From: Cyclobacteriaceae bacterium
GTDB lineage: Bacteria > Bacteroidota > Bacteroidia > Cytophagales > Cyclobacteriaceae
DNA length: 64,000 nt
Assembly: GCA_027533395.1 (NCBI GenBank)
Contig: JAPZUF010000004.1
Coordinates: 124,001-188,000, forward strand
Reading direction: 5' to 3'
Both the position numbers and the translations under genes were made by a program. The notes under the pieces were generated by a model that made no database searches, was not told the origin of the DNA, and saw only the letters and a list, made by a program, of their open reading frames with translations. How positions within the stretch are numbered: position 1 is the stretch's first letter; each line of letters begins with the position of its first letter. Below are positions 9,107-17,646 of the stretch, piece by piece.

Positions 9107-10150
9107 TTAATTATTTACAGCCTCTTTAAATTTTCTATAATAATGTAATGCTTCCTTTTTTGTATAGAAAGCAATACCATTCTTTTTATTTTGTATGGCA
9201 ATATCATAAATGTTTTTCCAATGCGAAACAATTTCAAAAGCAGCCTTAAAAAAGGAATATCCCGGCTGATAAATGTGGGCTGGCTCTGCACCACAACCAT
9301 TTAACTCCATGATCATTACACGACCAGCTTTTAAATCTTCTATTGTTTGACAACGCAAATCAAATCGGCCGTAATAAAATCCTGGTATTTGTTTGGAAAT
9401 TGTATCAAAGCTTTGATTTAGCTCTTCATCAATTAAATGATTACAATTTGTAAAGAGAGTGCCTAAAGAATGATTACCGATGGTGTTGAGTACAAATTTT
9501 TCGTCAGCGTTAACTACTTCATCTAATTTTTCTTGCCATCGTTCTTTAAGTTTTTTCCATTGAAGTTTGGCTCTGTCTTTTTCTTGAATTAATTGCGCCA
9601 ACGTTTTTTTTCCATCTCCAGTAACCGATAAAAACTCTTTGCCAGTGATAGAAAAGACTTCTCCTTTTGCTTGTTGAGGAAATCGTCTGTAAAATACGCC
9701 AAACTCTAGCGGTAAATTAATCCATTCTTGAACAAGAAAATTGAAACGAAAACTTTTACAGTATGTAATGGCATCTTCTTTCGAGTTTATTTTTTTTACT
9801 TGATAACCTCGTTCGCCTAAGTCGGGTTTAAAAATTAAAGGAAATAGAAGCCCTGCACTTTCAATTTGTTGCCAAAGTTCAATGTCAGTGATTGGTCGCT
9901 GGATTAAAATGGATTGAGCTACATAACGCTTAGGTATATTTTTAAGAATCCTGAATTTCGATTCGCCAAATAGCCCACCCATTTCAATACTTGGATTAGA
10001 AGCAGTAAAAAAGAAAAAGGACCTTGCTTTCAATGAAAGCCAAAAATAATAGAGGATAGCGGGCAATTGAACAATGCCGAATGGCCAATATTCCCAGTGG
10101 CGCAGTTTAATCATGTAATTGCTACGCCACCACTTATTTAAAAACAACAT
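9107..10150 (-). CDS. ATP-grasp-like protein of unknown substrate
   Basis: A 347-residue protein. N-terminal aromatic segment (HWEYWPFGIVQLPAILYYFWLSLKARSFFFFTASNPSIE) is followed by an ATP-grasp-like core: FPLIFKPDLGERGYQV (ATP-binding loop), LVQEWI, EFGVFYRRFP, SVTGDGKKTLAQLI, and the metal-binding end FYYGRFDLRC...VMIMELNGCGAEP, which resembles D-Ala-D-Ala-ligase-type enzymes. It likely forms an amide or ester bond using ATP, but substrate and product are unknown. The start overlaps the DinB stop by one base; an alternative in-frame ATG lies 12 codons in. A short hydrophobic N-terminus could tether it to the membrane. Confidence 0.7.
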   Translation of the reverse strand: MLFLNKWWRSNYMIKLRHWEYWPFGIVQLPAILYYFWLSLKARSFFFFTASNPSIEMGGLFGESKFRILKNIPKRYVAQSILIQRPITDIELWQQIESAGLLFPLIFKPDLGERGYQVKKINSKEDAITYCKSFRFNFLVQEWINLPLEFGVFYRRFPQQAKGEVFSITGKEFLSVTGDGKKTLAQLIQEKDRAKLQWKKLKERWQEKLDEVVNADEKFVLNTIGNHSLGTLFTNCNHLIDEELNQSFDTISKQIPGFYYGRFDLRCQTIEDLKAGRVMIMELNGCGAEPAHIYQPGYSFFKAAFEIVSHWKNIYDIAIQNKKNGIAFYTKKEALHYYRKFKEAVNN

Positions 10151-10665
10151 TAGCTTGCCGCTTGGATGGATTGTTGATAGCGTAAAGTTGATGAAGCTAC
10201 ACCAAAATCATCTGGAATGTTTAATTCAGGAGCTACTTCGCGCAAACCAATTTTAAAAATAGCCATGTGATGAACGGCATGTTCAATATTGTAAATCAAT
10301 TCGCGATAGTAATTAGTTGCAACAGTTTGATTTAACAAATCTTCAGTGCCGTAACAAATATCCAAAAGCAATTCTTTATTGCTTGTTTGTTGCTGGATGT
10401 TTCTTTGTAATAATGAAATAGTTTCAATAGCTAAACCTCGACTGTTTTCTAATTGTTGATTGCGTTCGCGTTTATCATAATCAATACAACCAGAAATAAT
10501 TCCCGCTTCCAGGCATTGAAAAAATTCCAGAGTATGCCTTGTATGTTGGGCTAATGAAGAATGGCTTAGGTTTAAAATTGGTCGTGAAAATTGTTCGTCT
10601 GTTAGGCGTTCGATGATATCTTTCAATTGTTGCAAAACATGTATGGCGGTAATTTGGGCAGTCAT
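10150..10665 (-). CDS. DinB-family four-helix protein
   Basis: A 171-residue all-helical protein with the His pattern of the DinB/YfiT superfamily: QHTRHTLEFF (about residues 36-45) and YNIEHAVHHMAIFKIGL (about 125-141), which would supply a three-His metal site. Members include metal-dependent thiol S-transferases and many uncharacterised damage- or stress-linked proteins, so no reaction is assigned. The first gene of the DinB/ATP-grasp/LysE set; it stops one base into the next start. The 99-bp gap before recX contains a small hairpin (10715-10733). Confidence 0.8.
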   Translation of the reverse strand: MTAQITAIHVLQQLKDIIERLTDEQFSRPILNLSHSSLAQHTRHTLEFFQCLEAGIISGCIDYDKRERNQQLENSRGLAIETISLLQRNIQQQTSNKELLLDICYGTEDLLNQTVATNYYRELIYNIEHAVHHMAIFKIGLREVAPELNIPDDFGVASSTLRYQQSIQAAS

Positions 10666-10714
10666 GGTATTTGGTTTCTCTTCTAAGTTATAGATGTTTA
10701 TACATACGGCAAAA

Positions 10715-10733
10715 GGTAAATTTCAGATTTACC
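10715..10733 (-). terminator. Hairpin between recX and the DinB gene, possible weak terminator
   Basis: Perfect 7-bp inverted repeat GGTAAAT/ATTTACC around a 5-nt loop. Read on the minus strand it is followed by TTTTG, a short T run, and lies 32 bp downstream of the recX stop. It could end the nadC-YcxB-recX transcript, but the short, AT-rich stem makes this uncertain. Confidence 0.4.
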
Positions 10734-10764
10734 ATCTGTATAAATTGTCGGCTATTTAACGTTC

Positions 10765-11229
10765 TTAGCGTTTATCCGGAAACATCTTTTTAGTTAAAGT
10801 CCAAACCAACTCTGGCTCGAAACCTTTGGCGATAACAGATGTTGCTAACCTATCTCGCAAAACATAAATATTATCATCTTCTAGCTGCTCGGCTTTTTTG
10901 CTTAATAGTTTCTGAATGCATTGTTGATAATCGTCTTCATTGATTTCACTGAGGCCAGCCTTAATGCAATGCTTAGATACATTTTTTTGTTCGAGTTCGT
11001 GGCGAATTTTTAACCTGCCCCAATTTTTTAGTCTGAATTTTCCGGCTACAAAAAAACGTGCATAACGCTCTTCATTTAAAAAACCTTCTTGAATTAAGTG
11101 ACTTATTATTTCTTCAATTTGATCGTCAGGCAAGTAAAAAGATCTCAGTTTTTCTTCAACTTCCTGGTGGCATCGTTCCTGATAAGCACAATACTTGTAA
11201 ATTTTTTGCCTGGCCTGTTGGGCTGTCAT
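10765..11229 (-). CDS. recX: Regulatory protein RecX
   Basis: A 154-residue, helix-rich protein with the RecX repeat pattern: YCAYQERCHQEVEEKLRSF, then IEEIISHLIQEGFLNEERYARFFVAGKFRLKNWGRLKIRHEL and a third repeat around 'QQCIQKLLSKKAEQL'. RecX binds RecA filaments and limits or redirects recombinase activity. recA itself is not in this window. It lies 6 bp downstream of the YcxB-like gene on the same strand and may share its transcript. Length fits the family. Confidence 0.9.
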   Translation of the reverse strand: MTAQQARQKIYKYCAYQERCHQEVEEKLRSFYLPDDQIEEIISHLIQEGFLNEERYARFFVAGKFRLKNWGRLKIRHELEQKNVSKHCIKAGLSEINEDDYQQCIQKLLSKKAEQLEDDNIYVLRDRLATSVIAKGFEPELVWTLTKKMFPDKR

Positions 11230-11235
11230 AAGGCA

Positions 11236-11712
11236 TTACTTTACTAATCCTTTTGTTTTTAGGATGGAAGCAACAAACTTTCTTTCGTTATCTGTATTAA
11301 AAATTTTAAAAGGTAGGTGAATAATTTGTGCTCGGTTTACTACCAACATGAAATAATCTTTTCCAATTTTTGCGCTTTTAATCATGTCCCATTTCATAGG
11401 CATGCCTTCGCGAGGATTTAACTTCATCACAATTTGTTGGCTGCTGATTTCATAAGAGAATTTTTCGAAAAGCATTTTACCTTGTTCGAGTTGAGTTACA
11501 CCAAAAAATTGTATCCACCAGAATAAGACATATAAGGCCAAACCAAACAAAGCGCCAATAAACCACCAAATACTTGGCGCCCACAAAGTATTTAAACAAA
11601 TGGCTACAGCCGCTAACAACGCAATCCAACCTTGTTTTATCAAAACATCTTTTAATGCCATTTTGATGTATGCTTTTTTATCGAGCTTATAATTTTTTGT
11701 TTTAACAATCAT
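11236..11712 (-). CDS. YcxB-like membrane protein
   Basis: A 158-residue protein with two transmembrane segments (about residues 28-45, GWIALLAAVAICLNTLW, and 48-67, IWWFIGALFGLALYVLFWW) and a C-terminal soluble part containing 'SYEISSQQIVMKLN', 'MPMKWDMIKSAKIGKDYFMLVVNRAQIIHLPFKIF', the YcxB-like fold seen in many small bacterial membrane proteins. Function unknown. It sits between nadC and recX, 17 bp and 6 bp apart, so the three are probably co-transcribed. Confidence 0.65.
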   Translation of the reverse strand: MIVKTKNYKLDKKAYIKMALKDVLIKQGWIALLAAVAICLNTLWAPSIWWFIGALFGLALYVLFWWIQFFGVTQLEQGKMLFEKFSYEISSQQIVMKLNPREGMPMKWDMIKSAKIGKDYFMLVVNRAQIIHLPFKIFNTDNERKFVASILKTKGLVK

Positions 11713-11729
11713 GATTTCAAAAATTCAAT

Positions 11730-12587
11730 TTAAAATGCTTTCAAACTTAAATCCAGACTTTGGTAAGAGTGCGTTAAAGCCCCAACCGAAATAAAATCAA
11801 CTCCACAATTTGCAATATCGCGTAAGCTTTCTTTTGTAATGCCTCCACTTGCTTCTGTTAGGCATTGCTTGTTAATCAACTTCACTGATTCTTGCATGGT
11901 GGGCAAATCCATGTTATCTAACATGATGATGTCGACACCGCCTGCTGCTAACACTTCTTTTACTTCTTCCAGGTTTCTGGTTTCTACTTCAATTTTTAGT
12001 TTCTTATTTTTTTCGCGAAGATAATCTTTTGTGCGATTGATTGCTTGTTGAATTCCTCCTGCCATGTCGCAATGGTTATCTTTGAGCATGATTAAATCAA
12101 AAAGTCCCAAACGATGATTTTCGCCTCCACCAATTTTAACGGCCCACTTTTCTAACAAGCGAAAGTTAGGTGTGGTTTTACGGGTATCTAATACTTTGGT
12201 GTTGGTGCCTTCTAAGAGTTTGACATATTCAGCGGTTTTACTTGCAATACCGCTCATACGTTGCATGCAATTGAGCACTAATCTTTCAGAAGTTAGAATA
12301 GAACGGGCAGAACCGGAAACAACAAAAGCGATATCTCCTTGTTTAACAAGATCCCCATCCTTCTTTTCAAATGTTATTTGTAAAGAGGCATCAACTTGTT
12401 TAAAAATAAACTGAGCTACTTCTATACCTGCTAAAATACCGGAGCCTTTAACTAATAAGCGTGCGCGACTCTCTTGCTCGGGTCGGATAGCTGCTAAAGT
12501 ACTGTGATCGCCTTCGCCTACATCTTCGGCCAAAGCATCACGCACAAATTGCTGTAGAAAATGAGATGTGATGTATGCTGGAAACAC
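11730..12587 (-). CDS. nadC: Nicotinate-nucleotide diphosphorylase (carboxylating), quinolinate phosphoribosyltransferase
   Basis: This enzyme converts quinolinate and PRPP to nicotinate mononucleotide in de novo NAD synthesis. The 285-residue protein shows EDVGEGDHSTLA near the N-terminus, NCMQRMSGIASKT, the substrate motif VLDTRKTTPNFRLLEKWAVKIGGGENHRLGLFDLIMLKDNH, VEVETRNLEE and the C-terminal EASGGIT and ISVGALTHS. The first codon is GTG at 12587, because no ATG precedes the conserved N-terminal helix and the family alignment begins there. A TAAATTCG sequence four bases upstream is one mismatch from the -7 box. Confidence 0.96.
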   Translation of the reverse strand: MFPAYITSHFLQQFVRDALAEDVGEGDHSTLAAIRPEQESRARLLVKGSGILAGIEVAQFIFKQVDASLQITFEKKDGDLVKQGDIAFVVSGSARSILTSERLVLNCMQRMSGIASKTAEYVKLLEGTNTKVLDTRKTTPNFRLLEKWAVKIGGGENHRLGLFDLIMLKDNHCDMAGGIQQAINRTKDYLREKNKKLKIEVETRNLEEVKEVLAAGGVDIIMLDNMDLPTMQESVKLINKQCLTEASGGITKESLRDIANCGVDFISVGALTHSYQSLDLSLKAF

Positions 12588-12624
12588 GGCACGAATTTAG
12601 AGACAAACTTGGAAGCAAAAAATT

Positions 12625-13017
12625 TTACTCTTTGCTGAAAGAAATTTCATGAATCAATTGTTGGCTGGCCACCAACTTAAATTTCATGAAAACCCGGTAT
12701 TTGTCTGCCCCCGATTTATATTGACCGATAGCGTAAGGTTGACCACTTTTAGACGAACCTTTGTGCAAAATCGTAAAGTCTGCCACCGGATTTGCTTTAA
12801 AGAAATCTCTTAGCACAAACTCTGCCTGACTTTTACTGAACGTGTTTTGGTTGTTATCAAGATTTAGGTCTACACTTTCGCTTAAAAACTTAGCCAATTC
12901 CTTAGCACTTCCTGCCTTCATGGCAGCCTTTACGTTGTCTAATTGCTCGTCTTGTTGAGCAAAAGACACTGAGAAAGATAGGGAAACCGCGATAAAAGTT
13001 AAAAACAAGGATTTCAT
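12625..13017 (-). CDS. DUF4783 secreted protein
   Basis: A 130-residue protein with a signal peptide (SLFLTFIAVSLSFSVSFAQ) and a mature domain of about 110 residues: an N-terminal helix with 'KAAMKAGSAKELAKFLSESVDLNL', 'SKSQAEFVLRDFFKANPVADFTILHKGSSK' and a closing beta segment 'YRVFMKFKLV'. This is the NTF2-like DUF4783 family typical of Bacteroidota. Exported, function unknown. It is separated by 37 bp from nadC and diverges from gpmI. Confidence 0.85.
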   Translation of the reverse strand: MKSLFLTFIAVSLSFSVSFAQQDEQLDNVKAAMKAGSAKELAKFLSESVDLNLDNNQNTFSKSQAEFVLRDFFKANPVADFTILHKGSSKSGQPYAIGQYKSGADKYRVFMKFKLVASQQLIHEISFSKE

Positions 13018-13110
13018 AGTGCAGGTTTAGCTAAAAGTGTGCCACAAGATACACTTAAATGTTAATCTTTATAAGCTGCTAAATGTCACCCGCAACGGGG
13101 CTAAAACCGC

Positions 13111-13153
13111 TATATTTGCACCTGTTTTTTTAACAAAAGGCTTTCTAAGCCTT
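13111..13153 (+). promoter_or_regulatory. gpmI promoter box and leader hairpin
   Basis: TATATTTG at 13111-13118 matches the -7 consensus exactly; no clear -33 TTG is seen. The predicted leader then contains a perfect 7-bp hairpin (AAGGCTT/AAGCCTT, triloop) at 13137-13153, ending 17 nt before the gpmI ATG. The hairpin could affect ribosome access; it has no T run to act as a terminator. Confidence 0.45.
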
Positions 13154-13170
13154 GCACCAATCGAATCAAT

Positions 13171-14700
13171 ATGAATAAGAAAGTATTGCTCATGATTTTA
13201 GATGGCTGGGGTATTGCCACTAATAAAAAAGTTTCGGCTATTGACCAGGCAAAAACACCATTTGTAAGTTCATTATATGCGAAATACGCCAATAGCAAAC
13301 TACAGGCAAGCGGATTAGCAGTAGGTTTACCCGATGGCCAAATGGGGAATTCTGAAGTTGGTCATATGAACATTGGTGCAGGCAGAGTGGTGTACCAAGA
13401 TTTGGTGCGTATCAACAAGGCGGTGGAAGAAAATGAATTAAAGAACAATGAAGTATTGGCTGAAGCTTTTGCTTTGGCGAAAAAGGAAAATAAAACGGTT
13501 CATCTTATCGGTTTGGTTTCTGATGGTGGCGTGCACGCACACATCAATCATTTAAAAGGATTACTAACCTTTGCTCACGAACAAAAATTATCCAACGTAT
13601 TCGTACATGCTTTCACAGATGGTCGCGATACCGACCCCAAAGGTGGAAAAGCTTATTTAGAAGAATTATTACAACACATGCAAAAAACTACGGGCAAGCT
13701 AGCTAGTATAGTAGGCCGTTATTTTGCAATGGACCGCGATAAAAGGTGGGAGCGGGTTAAGCTTGCTTACGATTTATTAATTCATGGAAAAGGCGAACAC
13801 ACTACACAGCCTATACAAGCACTTGAAGCATCTTACCAAAATAATGTTACAGATGAATTTGTGAAACCCATTGTAGTATGCGATGCGAATGACCAACCTC
13901 TAACTATTATTAAGCCTAATGATATTGTAATCTGTTTTAATTTTAGAACAGACCGTGGTAGACAAATTACGCAAGCTTTAACACAAGAAGATTTTCCTGA
14001 GCAAGGCATGAAAAAATTGCCTTTGTATTACGTAACGCTAACCAATTACGATGATACCTTTCGAGGTGTAAAAGTGATGTTTGATAAGGATAATTTAAAT
14101 AATACACTAGGTGAAACTTTATCGAGAGCAGGTAAAAAGCAAATCAGGATAGCGGAGACAGAAAAATATCCGCACGTAACGTTTTTCTTTTCTGGAGGTA
14201 GAGAAGAAGCATTTGAAGGTGAGTCGCGCATTTTATGTCCTTCGCCTAAAGTAGCTACCTATGATTTAAAACCAGAAATGAGCGCAGCAGATATCCGCGA
14301 TGCCATTATTCCTGAATTGAAAAAGAAAGAAGCGGACTTCATTTGCTTAAATTTTGCTAACCCCGACATGGTTGGACATACAGGAGTATTTGAAGCCGTT
14401 GTTAAAGCAGTAGAAACAGTTGATGCTTGTGCACAAGCCGTAACAGAAGCAGCTTTAGCAAATGGTTATGCTACCATTATTATTGCCGATCATGGCAATG
14501 CAGATTTCATGATCAATGAAGATGGAAGTCCAAACACAGCGCACACCACCAATTTGGTTCCATGCATATTGGTTGACAATACCTTTAAAGGAAAATTGAA
14601 AGATGGCAAGCTAGGCGATTTAGCACCCACTATTTTAGCGCTAATGGGTGTGGCTACTCCCAAAGAAATGACAGGAGAAAACTTATTGATTCATGCATAA
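13171..14700 (+). CDS. gpmI: 2,3-bisphosphoglycerate-independent phosphoglycerate mutase
   Basis: A glycolytic and gluconeogenic enzyme that interconverts 3- and 2-phosphoglycerate through a phosphoserine intermediate, with two Mn ions. The 509-residue length is standard. Seen: LLMILDGWG at the N-terminus, the nucleophile segment MGNSEVGHMNIGAGR (about residues 60-75), HAFTDGRDTDP, VGRYFAMDRDKRW, FNFRTDRGRQ, and the C-terminal metal motifs LNFANPDMVGHTG and IIADHGNAD...TAHTTNLVPC. It overlaps the next lipoprotein gene by 8 bp. Confidence 0.97.
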   Translation: MNKKVLLMILDGWGIATNKKVSAIDQAKTPFVSSLYAKYANSKLQASGLAVGLPDGQMGNSEVGHMNIGAGRVVYQDLVRINKAVEENELKNNEVLAEAFALAKKENKTVHLIGLVSDGGVHAHINHLKGLLTFAHEQKLSNVFVHAFTDGRDTDPKGGKAYLEELLQHMQKTTGKLASIVGRYFAMDRDKRWERVKLAYDLLIHGKGEHTTQPIQALEASYQNNVTDEFVKPIVVCDANDQPLTIIKPNDIVICFNFRTDRGRQITQALTQEDFPEQGMKKLPLYYVTLTNYDDTFRGVKVMFDKDNLNNTLGETLSRAGKKQIRIAETEKYPHVTFFFSGGREEAFEGESRILCPSPKVATYDLKPEMSAADIRDAIIPELKKKEADFICLNFANPDMVGHTGVFEAVVKAVETVDACAQAVTEAALANGYATIIIADHGNADFMINEDGSPNTAHTTNLVPCILVDNTFKGKLKDGKLGDLAPTILALMGVATPKEMTGENLLIHA

Positions 14701-15298
14701 AAATATTTTTGAATTCAAATATTCTTTGCTCATCGTAATATTGGCAACGTTGCTCCTATCTTGTCAACGAGGCGAGCCAAGGTTATCAAACGCCATCAAG
14801 CCTGACTTAGATAGTTTATGGTTGAGTCAGGTTGCTTTGTTGATGAAAAGCAATGCCAGTTTGCAAAAAGAAGTTGCCATGAATGACTCAAGCGAAGTAA
14901 ATGTTTCGCAGCCTGAAGATTCTTTAGCGTGGGCAAACGAATTGGAAATTTTACGCGCCATTCGAAACTTACAATTGGCCAGTAACCTTCCTCTATACTC
15001 AAAAACAACTTATAAAGACTCAACCAGCAACTTATTGGTAACAGCTTATCTAGCAACTAAAAACGTACAGCTAAAATCCCTAAGGTTTTTTAAAACACAG
15101 CATCAAGAATTAAAAAAAATTGAAGCTGAATTTTCCGAGCAAAACTCGTTATTAGATAATCAAAAGAAAATTATTTTATTTTTCTCAGAAGTAAACAATA
15201 AAAACAGGCTCACATCCTACTCTGTAAAAGGGTATCAGCACATGGTATTAAGCGATACCTTACTATTCGAGTTAAAAGCAAACATCATCGTTCCATAA
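14693..15298 (+). CDS. Lipoprotein of unknown function
   Basis: A 201-residue protein that begins MHKNIFEFKYSLLIVILATLLLSCQRG, a lipoprotein signal with a LLSC lipobox, so the mature protein is predicted to be lipid-anchored at Cys 24. The rest is mostly helical and polar with no motif I recognise. It overlaps the gpmI stop by 8 bp and lies 14 bp before the ABC transporter gene. Context gives no clear role. Confidence 0.7.
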   Translation: MHKNIFEFKYSLLIVILATLLLSCQRGEPRLSNAIKPDLDSLWLSQVALLMKSNASLQKEVAMNDSSEVNVSQPEDSLAWANELEILRAIRNLQLASNLPLYSKTTYKDSTSNLLVTAYLATKNVQLKSLRFFKTQHQELKKIEAEFSEQNSLLDNQKKIILFFSEVNNKNRLTSYSVKGYQHMVLSDTLLFELKANIIVP

Positions 15299-15312
15299 TT
15301 TTATTCTGAAAA

Positions 15313-17109
15313 ATGGCGAAACACCGCAGGGAAGAACTAAAAGAAGAAGACAAGAAACCTGTAACACGCGAGTCGTTGCGCAGGTTGTTGGGTATATTCA
15401 GATTCATTATGCCCTACCGATGGGTTTTTGCAACGGGTTTAGTGGCACTGATGTTATCTAGCGTAATGTTGATGGCTTTTCCATTTTTTGCAGGAAAACT
15501 TTTAGACGTTGCAAGCGGTAAAAATGTACCTTATTTTACCAGCATCAATAGCATTGCTTTGTTGCTCATGGGTATATTGGTGATACAAAGTATTTTTTCT
15601 TTTACCAGAGTGTACACGTTTGCGATTGTAAGCGAAAAATCACTGGCAGATATAAGACAAGCTGTTTACAAAAAAATCATCTGGCTTCCACTTTCATTTT
15701 TTGACAACCGAAGAGTGGGAGAGTTAACGAGTCGCATTACGTCTGATGTATCTACTTTACACGATACATTTACAGTAACCTTCGCGGAGATGATTCGCCA
15801 AATTTTAACGTTAGTCATTGGTATAGGTATTATTTTTTATTTCGCGCCTAAGCTTACTTTATTCATGTTGCTTACTTTTCCTGCCATTGTATTGCTCGCC
15901 CTTTTCTTTGGTAAAGCCATCAGAAAATTTTCAAAACAAGTACAAGATAAGTTAGCAGAGGCCAACGTTGTAGTAGAAGAATCGCTGCAAGCCATTGCGG
16001 TTGTTAAATCATTTACCAATGAAGCATTTGAAACGAAGCGTTATACAACAACGCTTCAATCTGTAATTCAAGTTGCCTTACAAGCATCACGATACAGAGG
16101 CTTGTTTATTTCTTTTGTTGTGTTTGCCTTGTTTGGCGGAATTGTAGCAGTTGTTTGGTATGGTGCAACACTTGTGCAAGCGGGTGAAATCTCTATTGGA
16201 GATTTGTTGTCGTTTGTTTTGTATACAACATTTATAGGAGGTTCAATAGCAGGTCTGGGCGATATTTATGCGCAAATTCAAAGATCGGTTGGTGCATCAG
16301 AAAGAATTTTGGAAATACTGGATCAGCCAGATGAACGTGAAGATGAAACGCATAAACTTAAGCTCAGTGGTAAAATCAGTTTTGAACAAGTTGACTTTTC
16401 TTATCCTACGCGGCCTGAGTATGCTGTGTTAACAGATTTCAATTTATCCATTCAGGCAGGTGAAAAAATTGCTTTGGTGGGACCTAGCGGTTCGGGGAAA
16501 TCAACCATCATCAATCTTTTATTGCGTTTTTACCCGCTTAACAACGGAGTAATATATGCAGATGATAAGCCCATCCATCAGCTTAATTTACATGCTTATC
16601 GTAAGAATTTAGGAGTAGTGCCACAAGAAGTGATGTTATTTGGCGGAACCATAGCCGAAAACATTGCTTACGGAAAACCAGAAGCTACTGAAGCTGAAAT
16701 AATAGAAGCCGCCAAAAAGGCAAATGCGTGGGAGTTTATCAATCGCTTTCCTGAAGGATTAGCTACGAAAGTTGGAGAAAGAGGTGTAAAACTTTCAGGT
16801 GGACAAAGACAAAGGTTGGCTATTGCAAGAGCGATTTTAAAAGATCCGGCTATTTTAATTTTAGATGAGGCCACAAGTTCTTTAGATGCCGAAAGCGAAG
16901 TATTGGTACAAGAAGCGTTAGAGAAATTGATGGAGAACCGAACTACGCTTATTATTGCTCACAGATTAAGTACCATTAGAAATGCTGATAAAATAGCCGT
17001 GATTAAGGACGGAAAATTAGCAGAAACCGGAACACATAACGAACTATTGCTAAACGAAAACGGTATTTATAGTAACTTGCTAAAGTTGCAGGTATATGAG
17101 CAAGCTTGA
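15313..17109 (+). CDS. ABC exporter, MsbA/multidrug type (fused membrane and ATPase domains)
   Basis: A 598-residue half-transporter that probably works as a homodimer in the inner membrane. About six transmembrane segments occupy residues 30-310, with the family phrase SLADIRQAVYKKIIWLPLSFFDNRRVGELTSRITSDV. The nucleotide-binding domain has Walker A GPSGSGKST at 390-398, a Q-loop in VPQEVMLFGGTIAENI, signature LSGGQRQRLAIARAILKDPAILILDEATSSLDAESE and the switch His in IIAHRLSTI. Substrate is unknown; lipid or multidrug export is plausible. Its end overlaps the Fur-family gene by 14 bp. Confidence 0.92.
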   Translation: MAKHRREELKEEDKKPVTRESLRRLLGIFRFIMPYRWVFATGLVALMLSSVMLMAFPFFAGKLLDVASGKNVPYFTSINSIALLLMGILVIQSIFSFTRVYTFAIVSEKSLADIRQAVYKKIIWLPLSFFDNRRVGELTSRITSDVSTLHDTFTVTFAEMIRQILTLVIGIGIIFYFAPKLTLFMLLTFPAIVLLALFFGKAIRKFSKQVQDKLAEANVVVEESLQAIAVVKSFTNEAFETKRYTTTLQSVIQVALQASRYRGLFISFVVFALFGGIVAVVWYGATLVQAGEISIGDLLSFVLYTTFIGGSIAGLGDIYAQIQRSVGASERILEILDQPDEREDETHKLKLSGKISFEQVDFSYPTRPEYAVLTDFNLSIQAGEKIALVGPSGSGKSTIINLLLRFYPLNNGVIYADDKPIHQLNLHAYRKNLGVVPQEVMLFGGTIAENIAYGKPEATEAEIIEAAKKANAWEFINRFPEGLATKVGERGVKLSGGQRQRLAIARAILKDPAILILDEATSSLDAESEVLVQEALEKLMENRTTLIIAHRLSTIRNADKIAVIKDGKLAETGTHNELLLNENGIYSNLLKLQVYEQA

Positions 17110-17512
17110 AAATTTACTCAGAGAATTTGATTTACGCGCAACGCCCGGCAGACAAGAGGTGTTGCAGATTTTTCTTAACTATGATTTCGCCCTTTCGCAT
17201 AGCGATATAGAAAAAGATATGCCTAAAGAGGCTGATCGGGTAACACTTTACCGAACGTTAAAAACTTTTTTAGATAAAGGAATTATTCATAAAGTGTTAG
17301 ACGACCAAGGAGGGCTTAAATATGCGCTCTGCAGCCATTCCTGCAACCACGAGCAGCACAACCACAATCACGTACATTTTAAATGTAATAATTGTGGACA
17401 AACCACCTGTTTGGATGTACACATTCCCCAAGTAAAGTTGCCCAAGGGATTCAATATCACAGAGACAAACCTCCTAATGCAAGGAATTTGCGGAAACTGT
17501 AGTCGGAGTTAA
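17096..17512 (+). CDS. Fur-family metal-responsive repressor
   Basis: A 138-residue regulator: winged-helix DNA-binding domain (LREFDLRATPGRQEVLQIFL to TLYRTLKTFLDKGIIHKV, about residues 5-70), then a metal and dimer domain with HSCNHEQHNHNHVHFKCNNCGQTTCLD and GICGNCSRS, giving two Cys-x2-Cys zinc pairs and a His cluster. The sequence is consistent with a Fur or Zur-like sensor; which metal is not certain. It overlaps the ABC exporter by 14 bp and is 134 bp upstream of terC, a family often tied to metal homeostasis, but the two appear to be separate transcripts. Confidence 0.88.
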   Translation: MSKLENLLREFDLRATPGRQEVLQIFLNYDFALSHSDIEKDMPKEADRVTLYRTLKTFLDKGIIHKVLDDQGGLKYALCSHSCNHEQHNHNHVHFKCNNCGQTTCLDVHIPQVKLPKGFNITETNLLMQGICGNCSRS

Positions 17513-17568
17513 GGTTACTTTTTGACCCATATTGTATAAATCACGCACGTATGTTTTTACCTTAAAAA

Positions 17569-17576
17569 TATATTTG
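17569..17576 (+). promoter_or_regulatory. -7 promoter box for the terC leader
   Basis: TATATTTG matches TAnnTTTG exactly; a start site about 6-8 nt downstream (around 17582-17584) would place a transcript 5' end just before the structured element at 17589. A convincing -33 TTG at the usual spacing is not visible. Confidence 0.5.
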
Positions 17577-17588
17577 TAATTTGGCATG

Positions 17589-17641
17589 ATACTCGGGTGA
17601 AAGCCGGTGGCTAAAATCCGAAATTGGTTTAATCAAAGTAT
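17589..17641 (+). ncRNA. Candidate structured leader RNA (three-way junction) upstream of terC, unassigned
   Basis: A 53-nt segment can fold into a closed three-way junction: P1 ATACT (17589-17593) with AGTAT (17637-17641); P2 CGGG (17594-17597) with TCCG (17617-17620, one G-T pair), enclosing AGCC (17602-17605) with GGCT (17609-17612) around a GGT triloop; P3 TTGG (17624-17627) with TCAA (17633-17636, one G-T pair). It lies between a good -7 box and a non-ATG start of a TerC gene. In other phyla TerC genes are often under Mn-sensing yybP-ykoY riboswitches, but I do not see that family's hallmark. The helices are short, so chance pairing is possible. Confidence 0.4.
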
Positions 17642-17646
17642 ATACC

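Noticed and set aside
17589-17641. Assignment of the terC leader to the c-di-GMP-I (GEMM) or yybP-ykoY riboswitch
   Set aside because: Part of the sequence (GAAAGCC...GGCTAAA) recalls the GEMM core, but the first GEMM helix and the GGGCAAACC segment are missing; the yybP-ykoY GGGGAGTAG and ACC segments are also absent.
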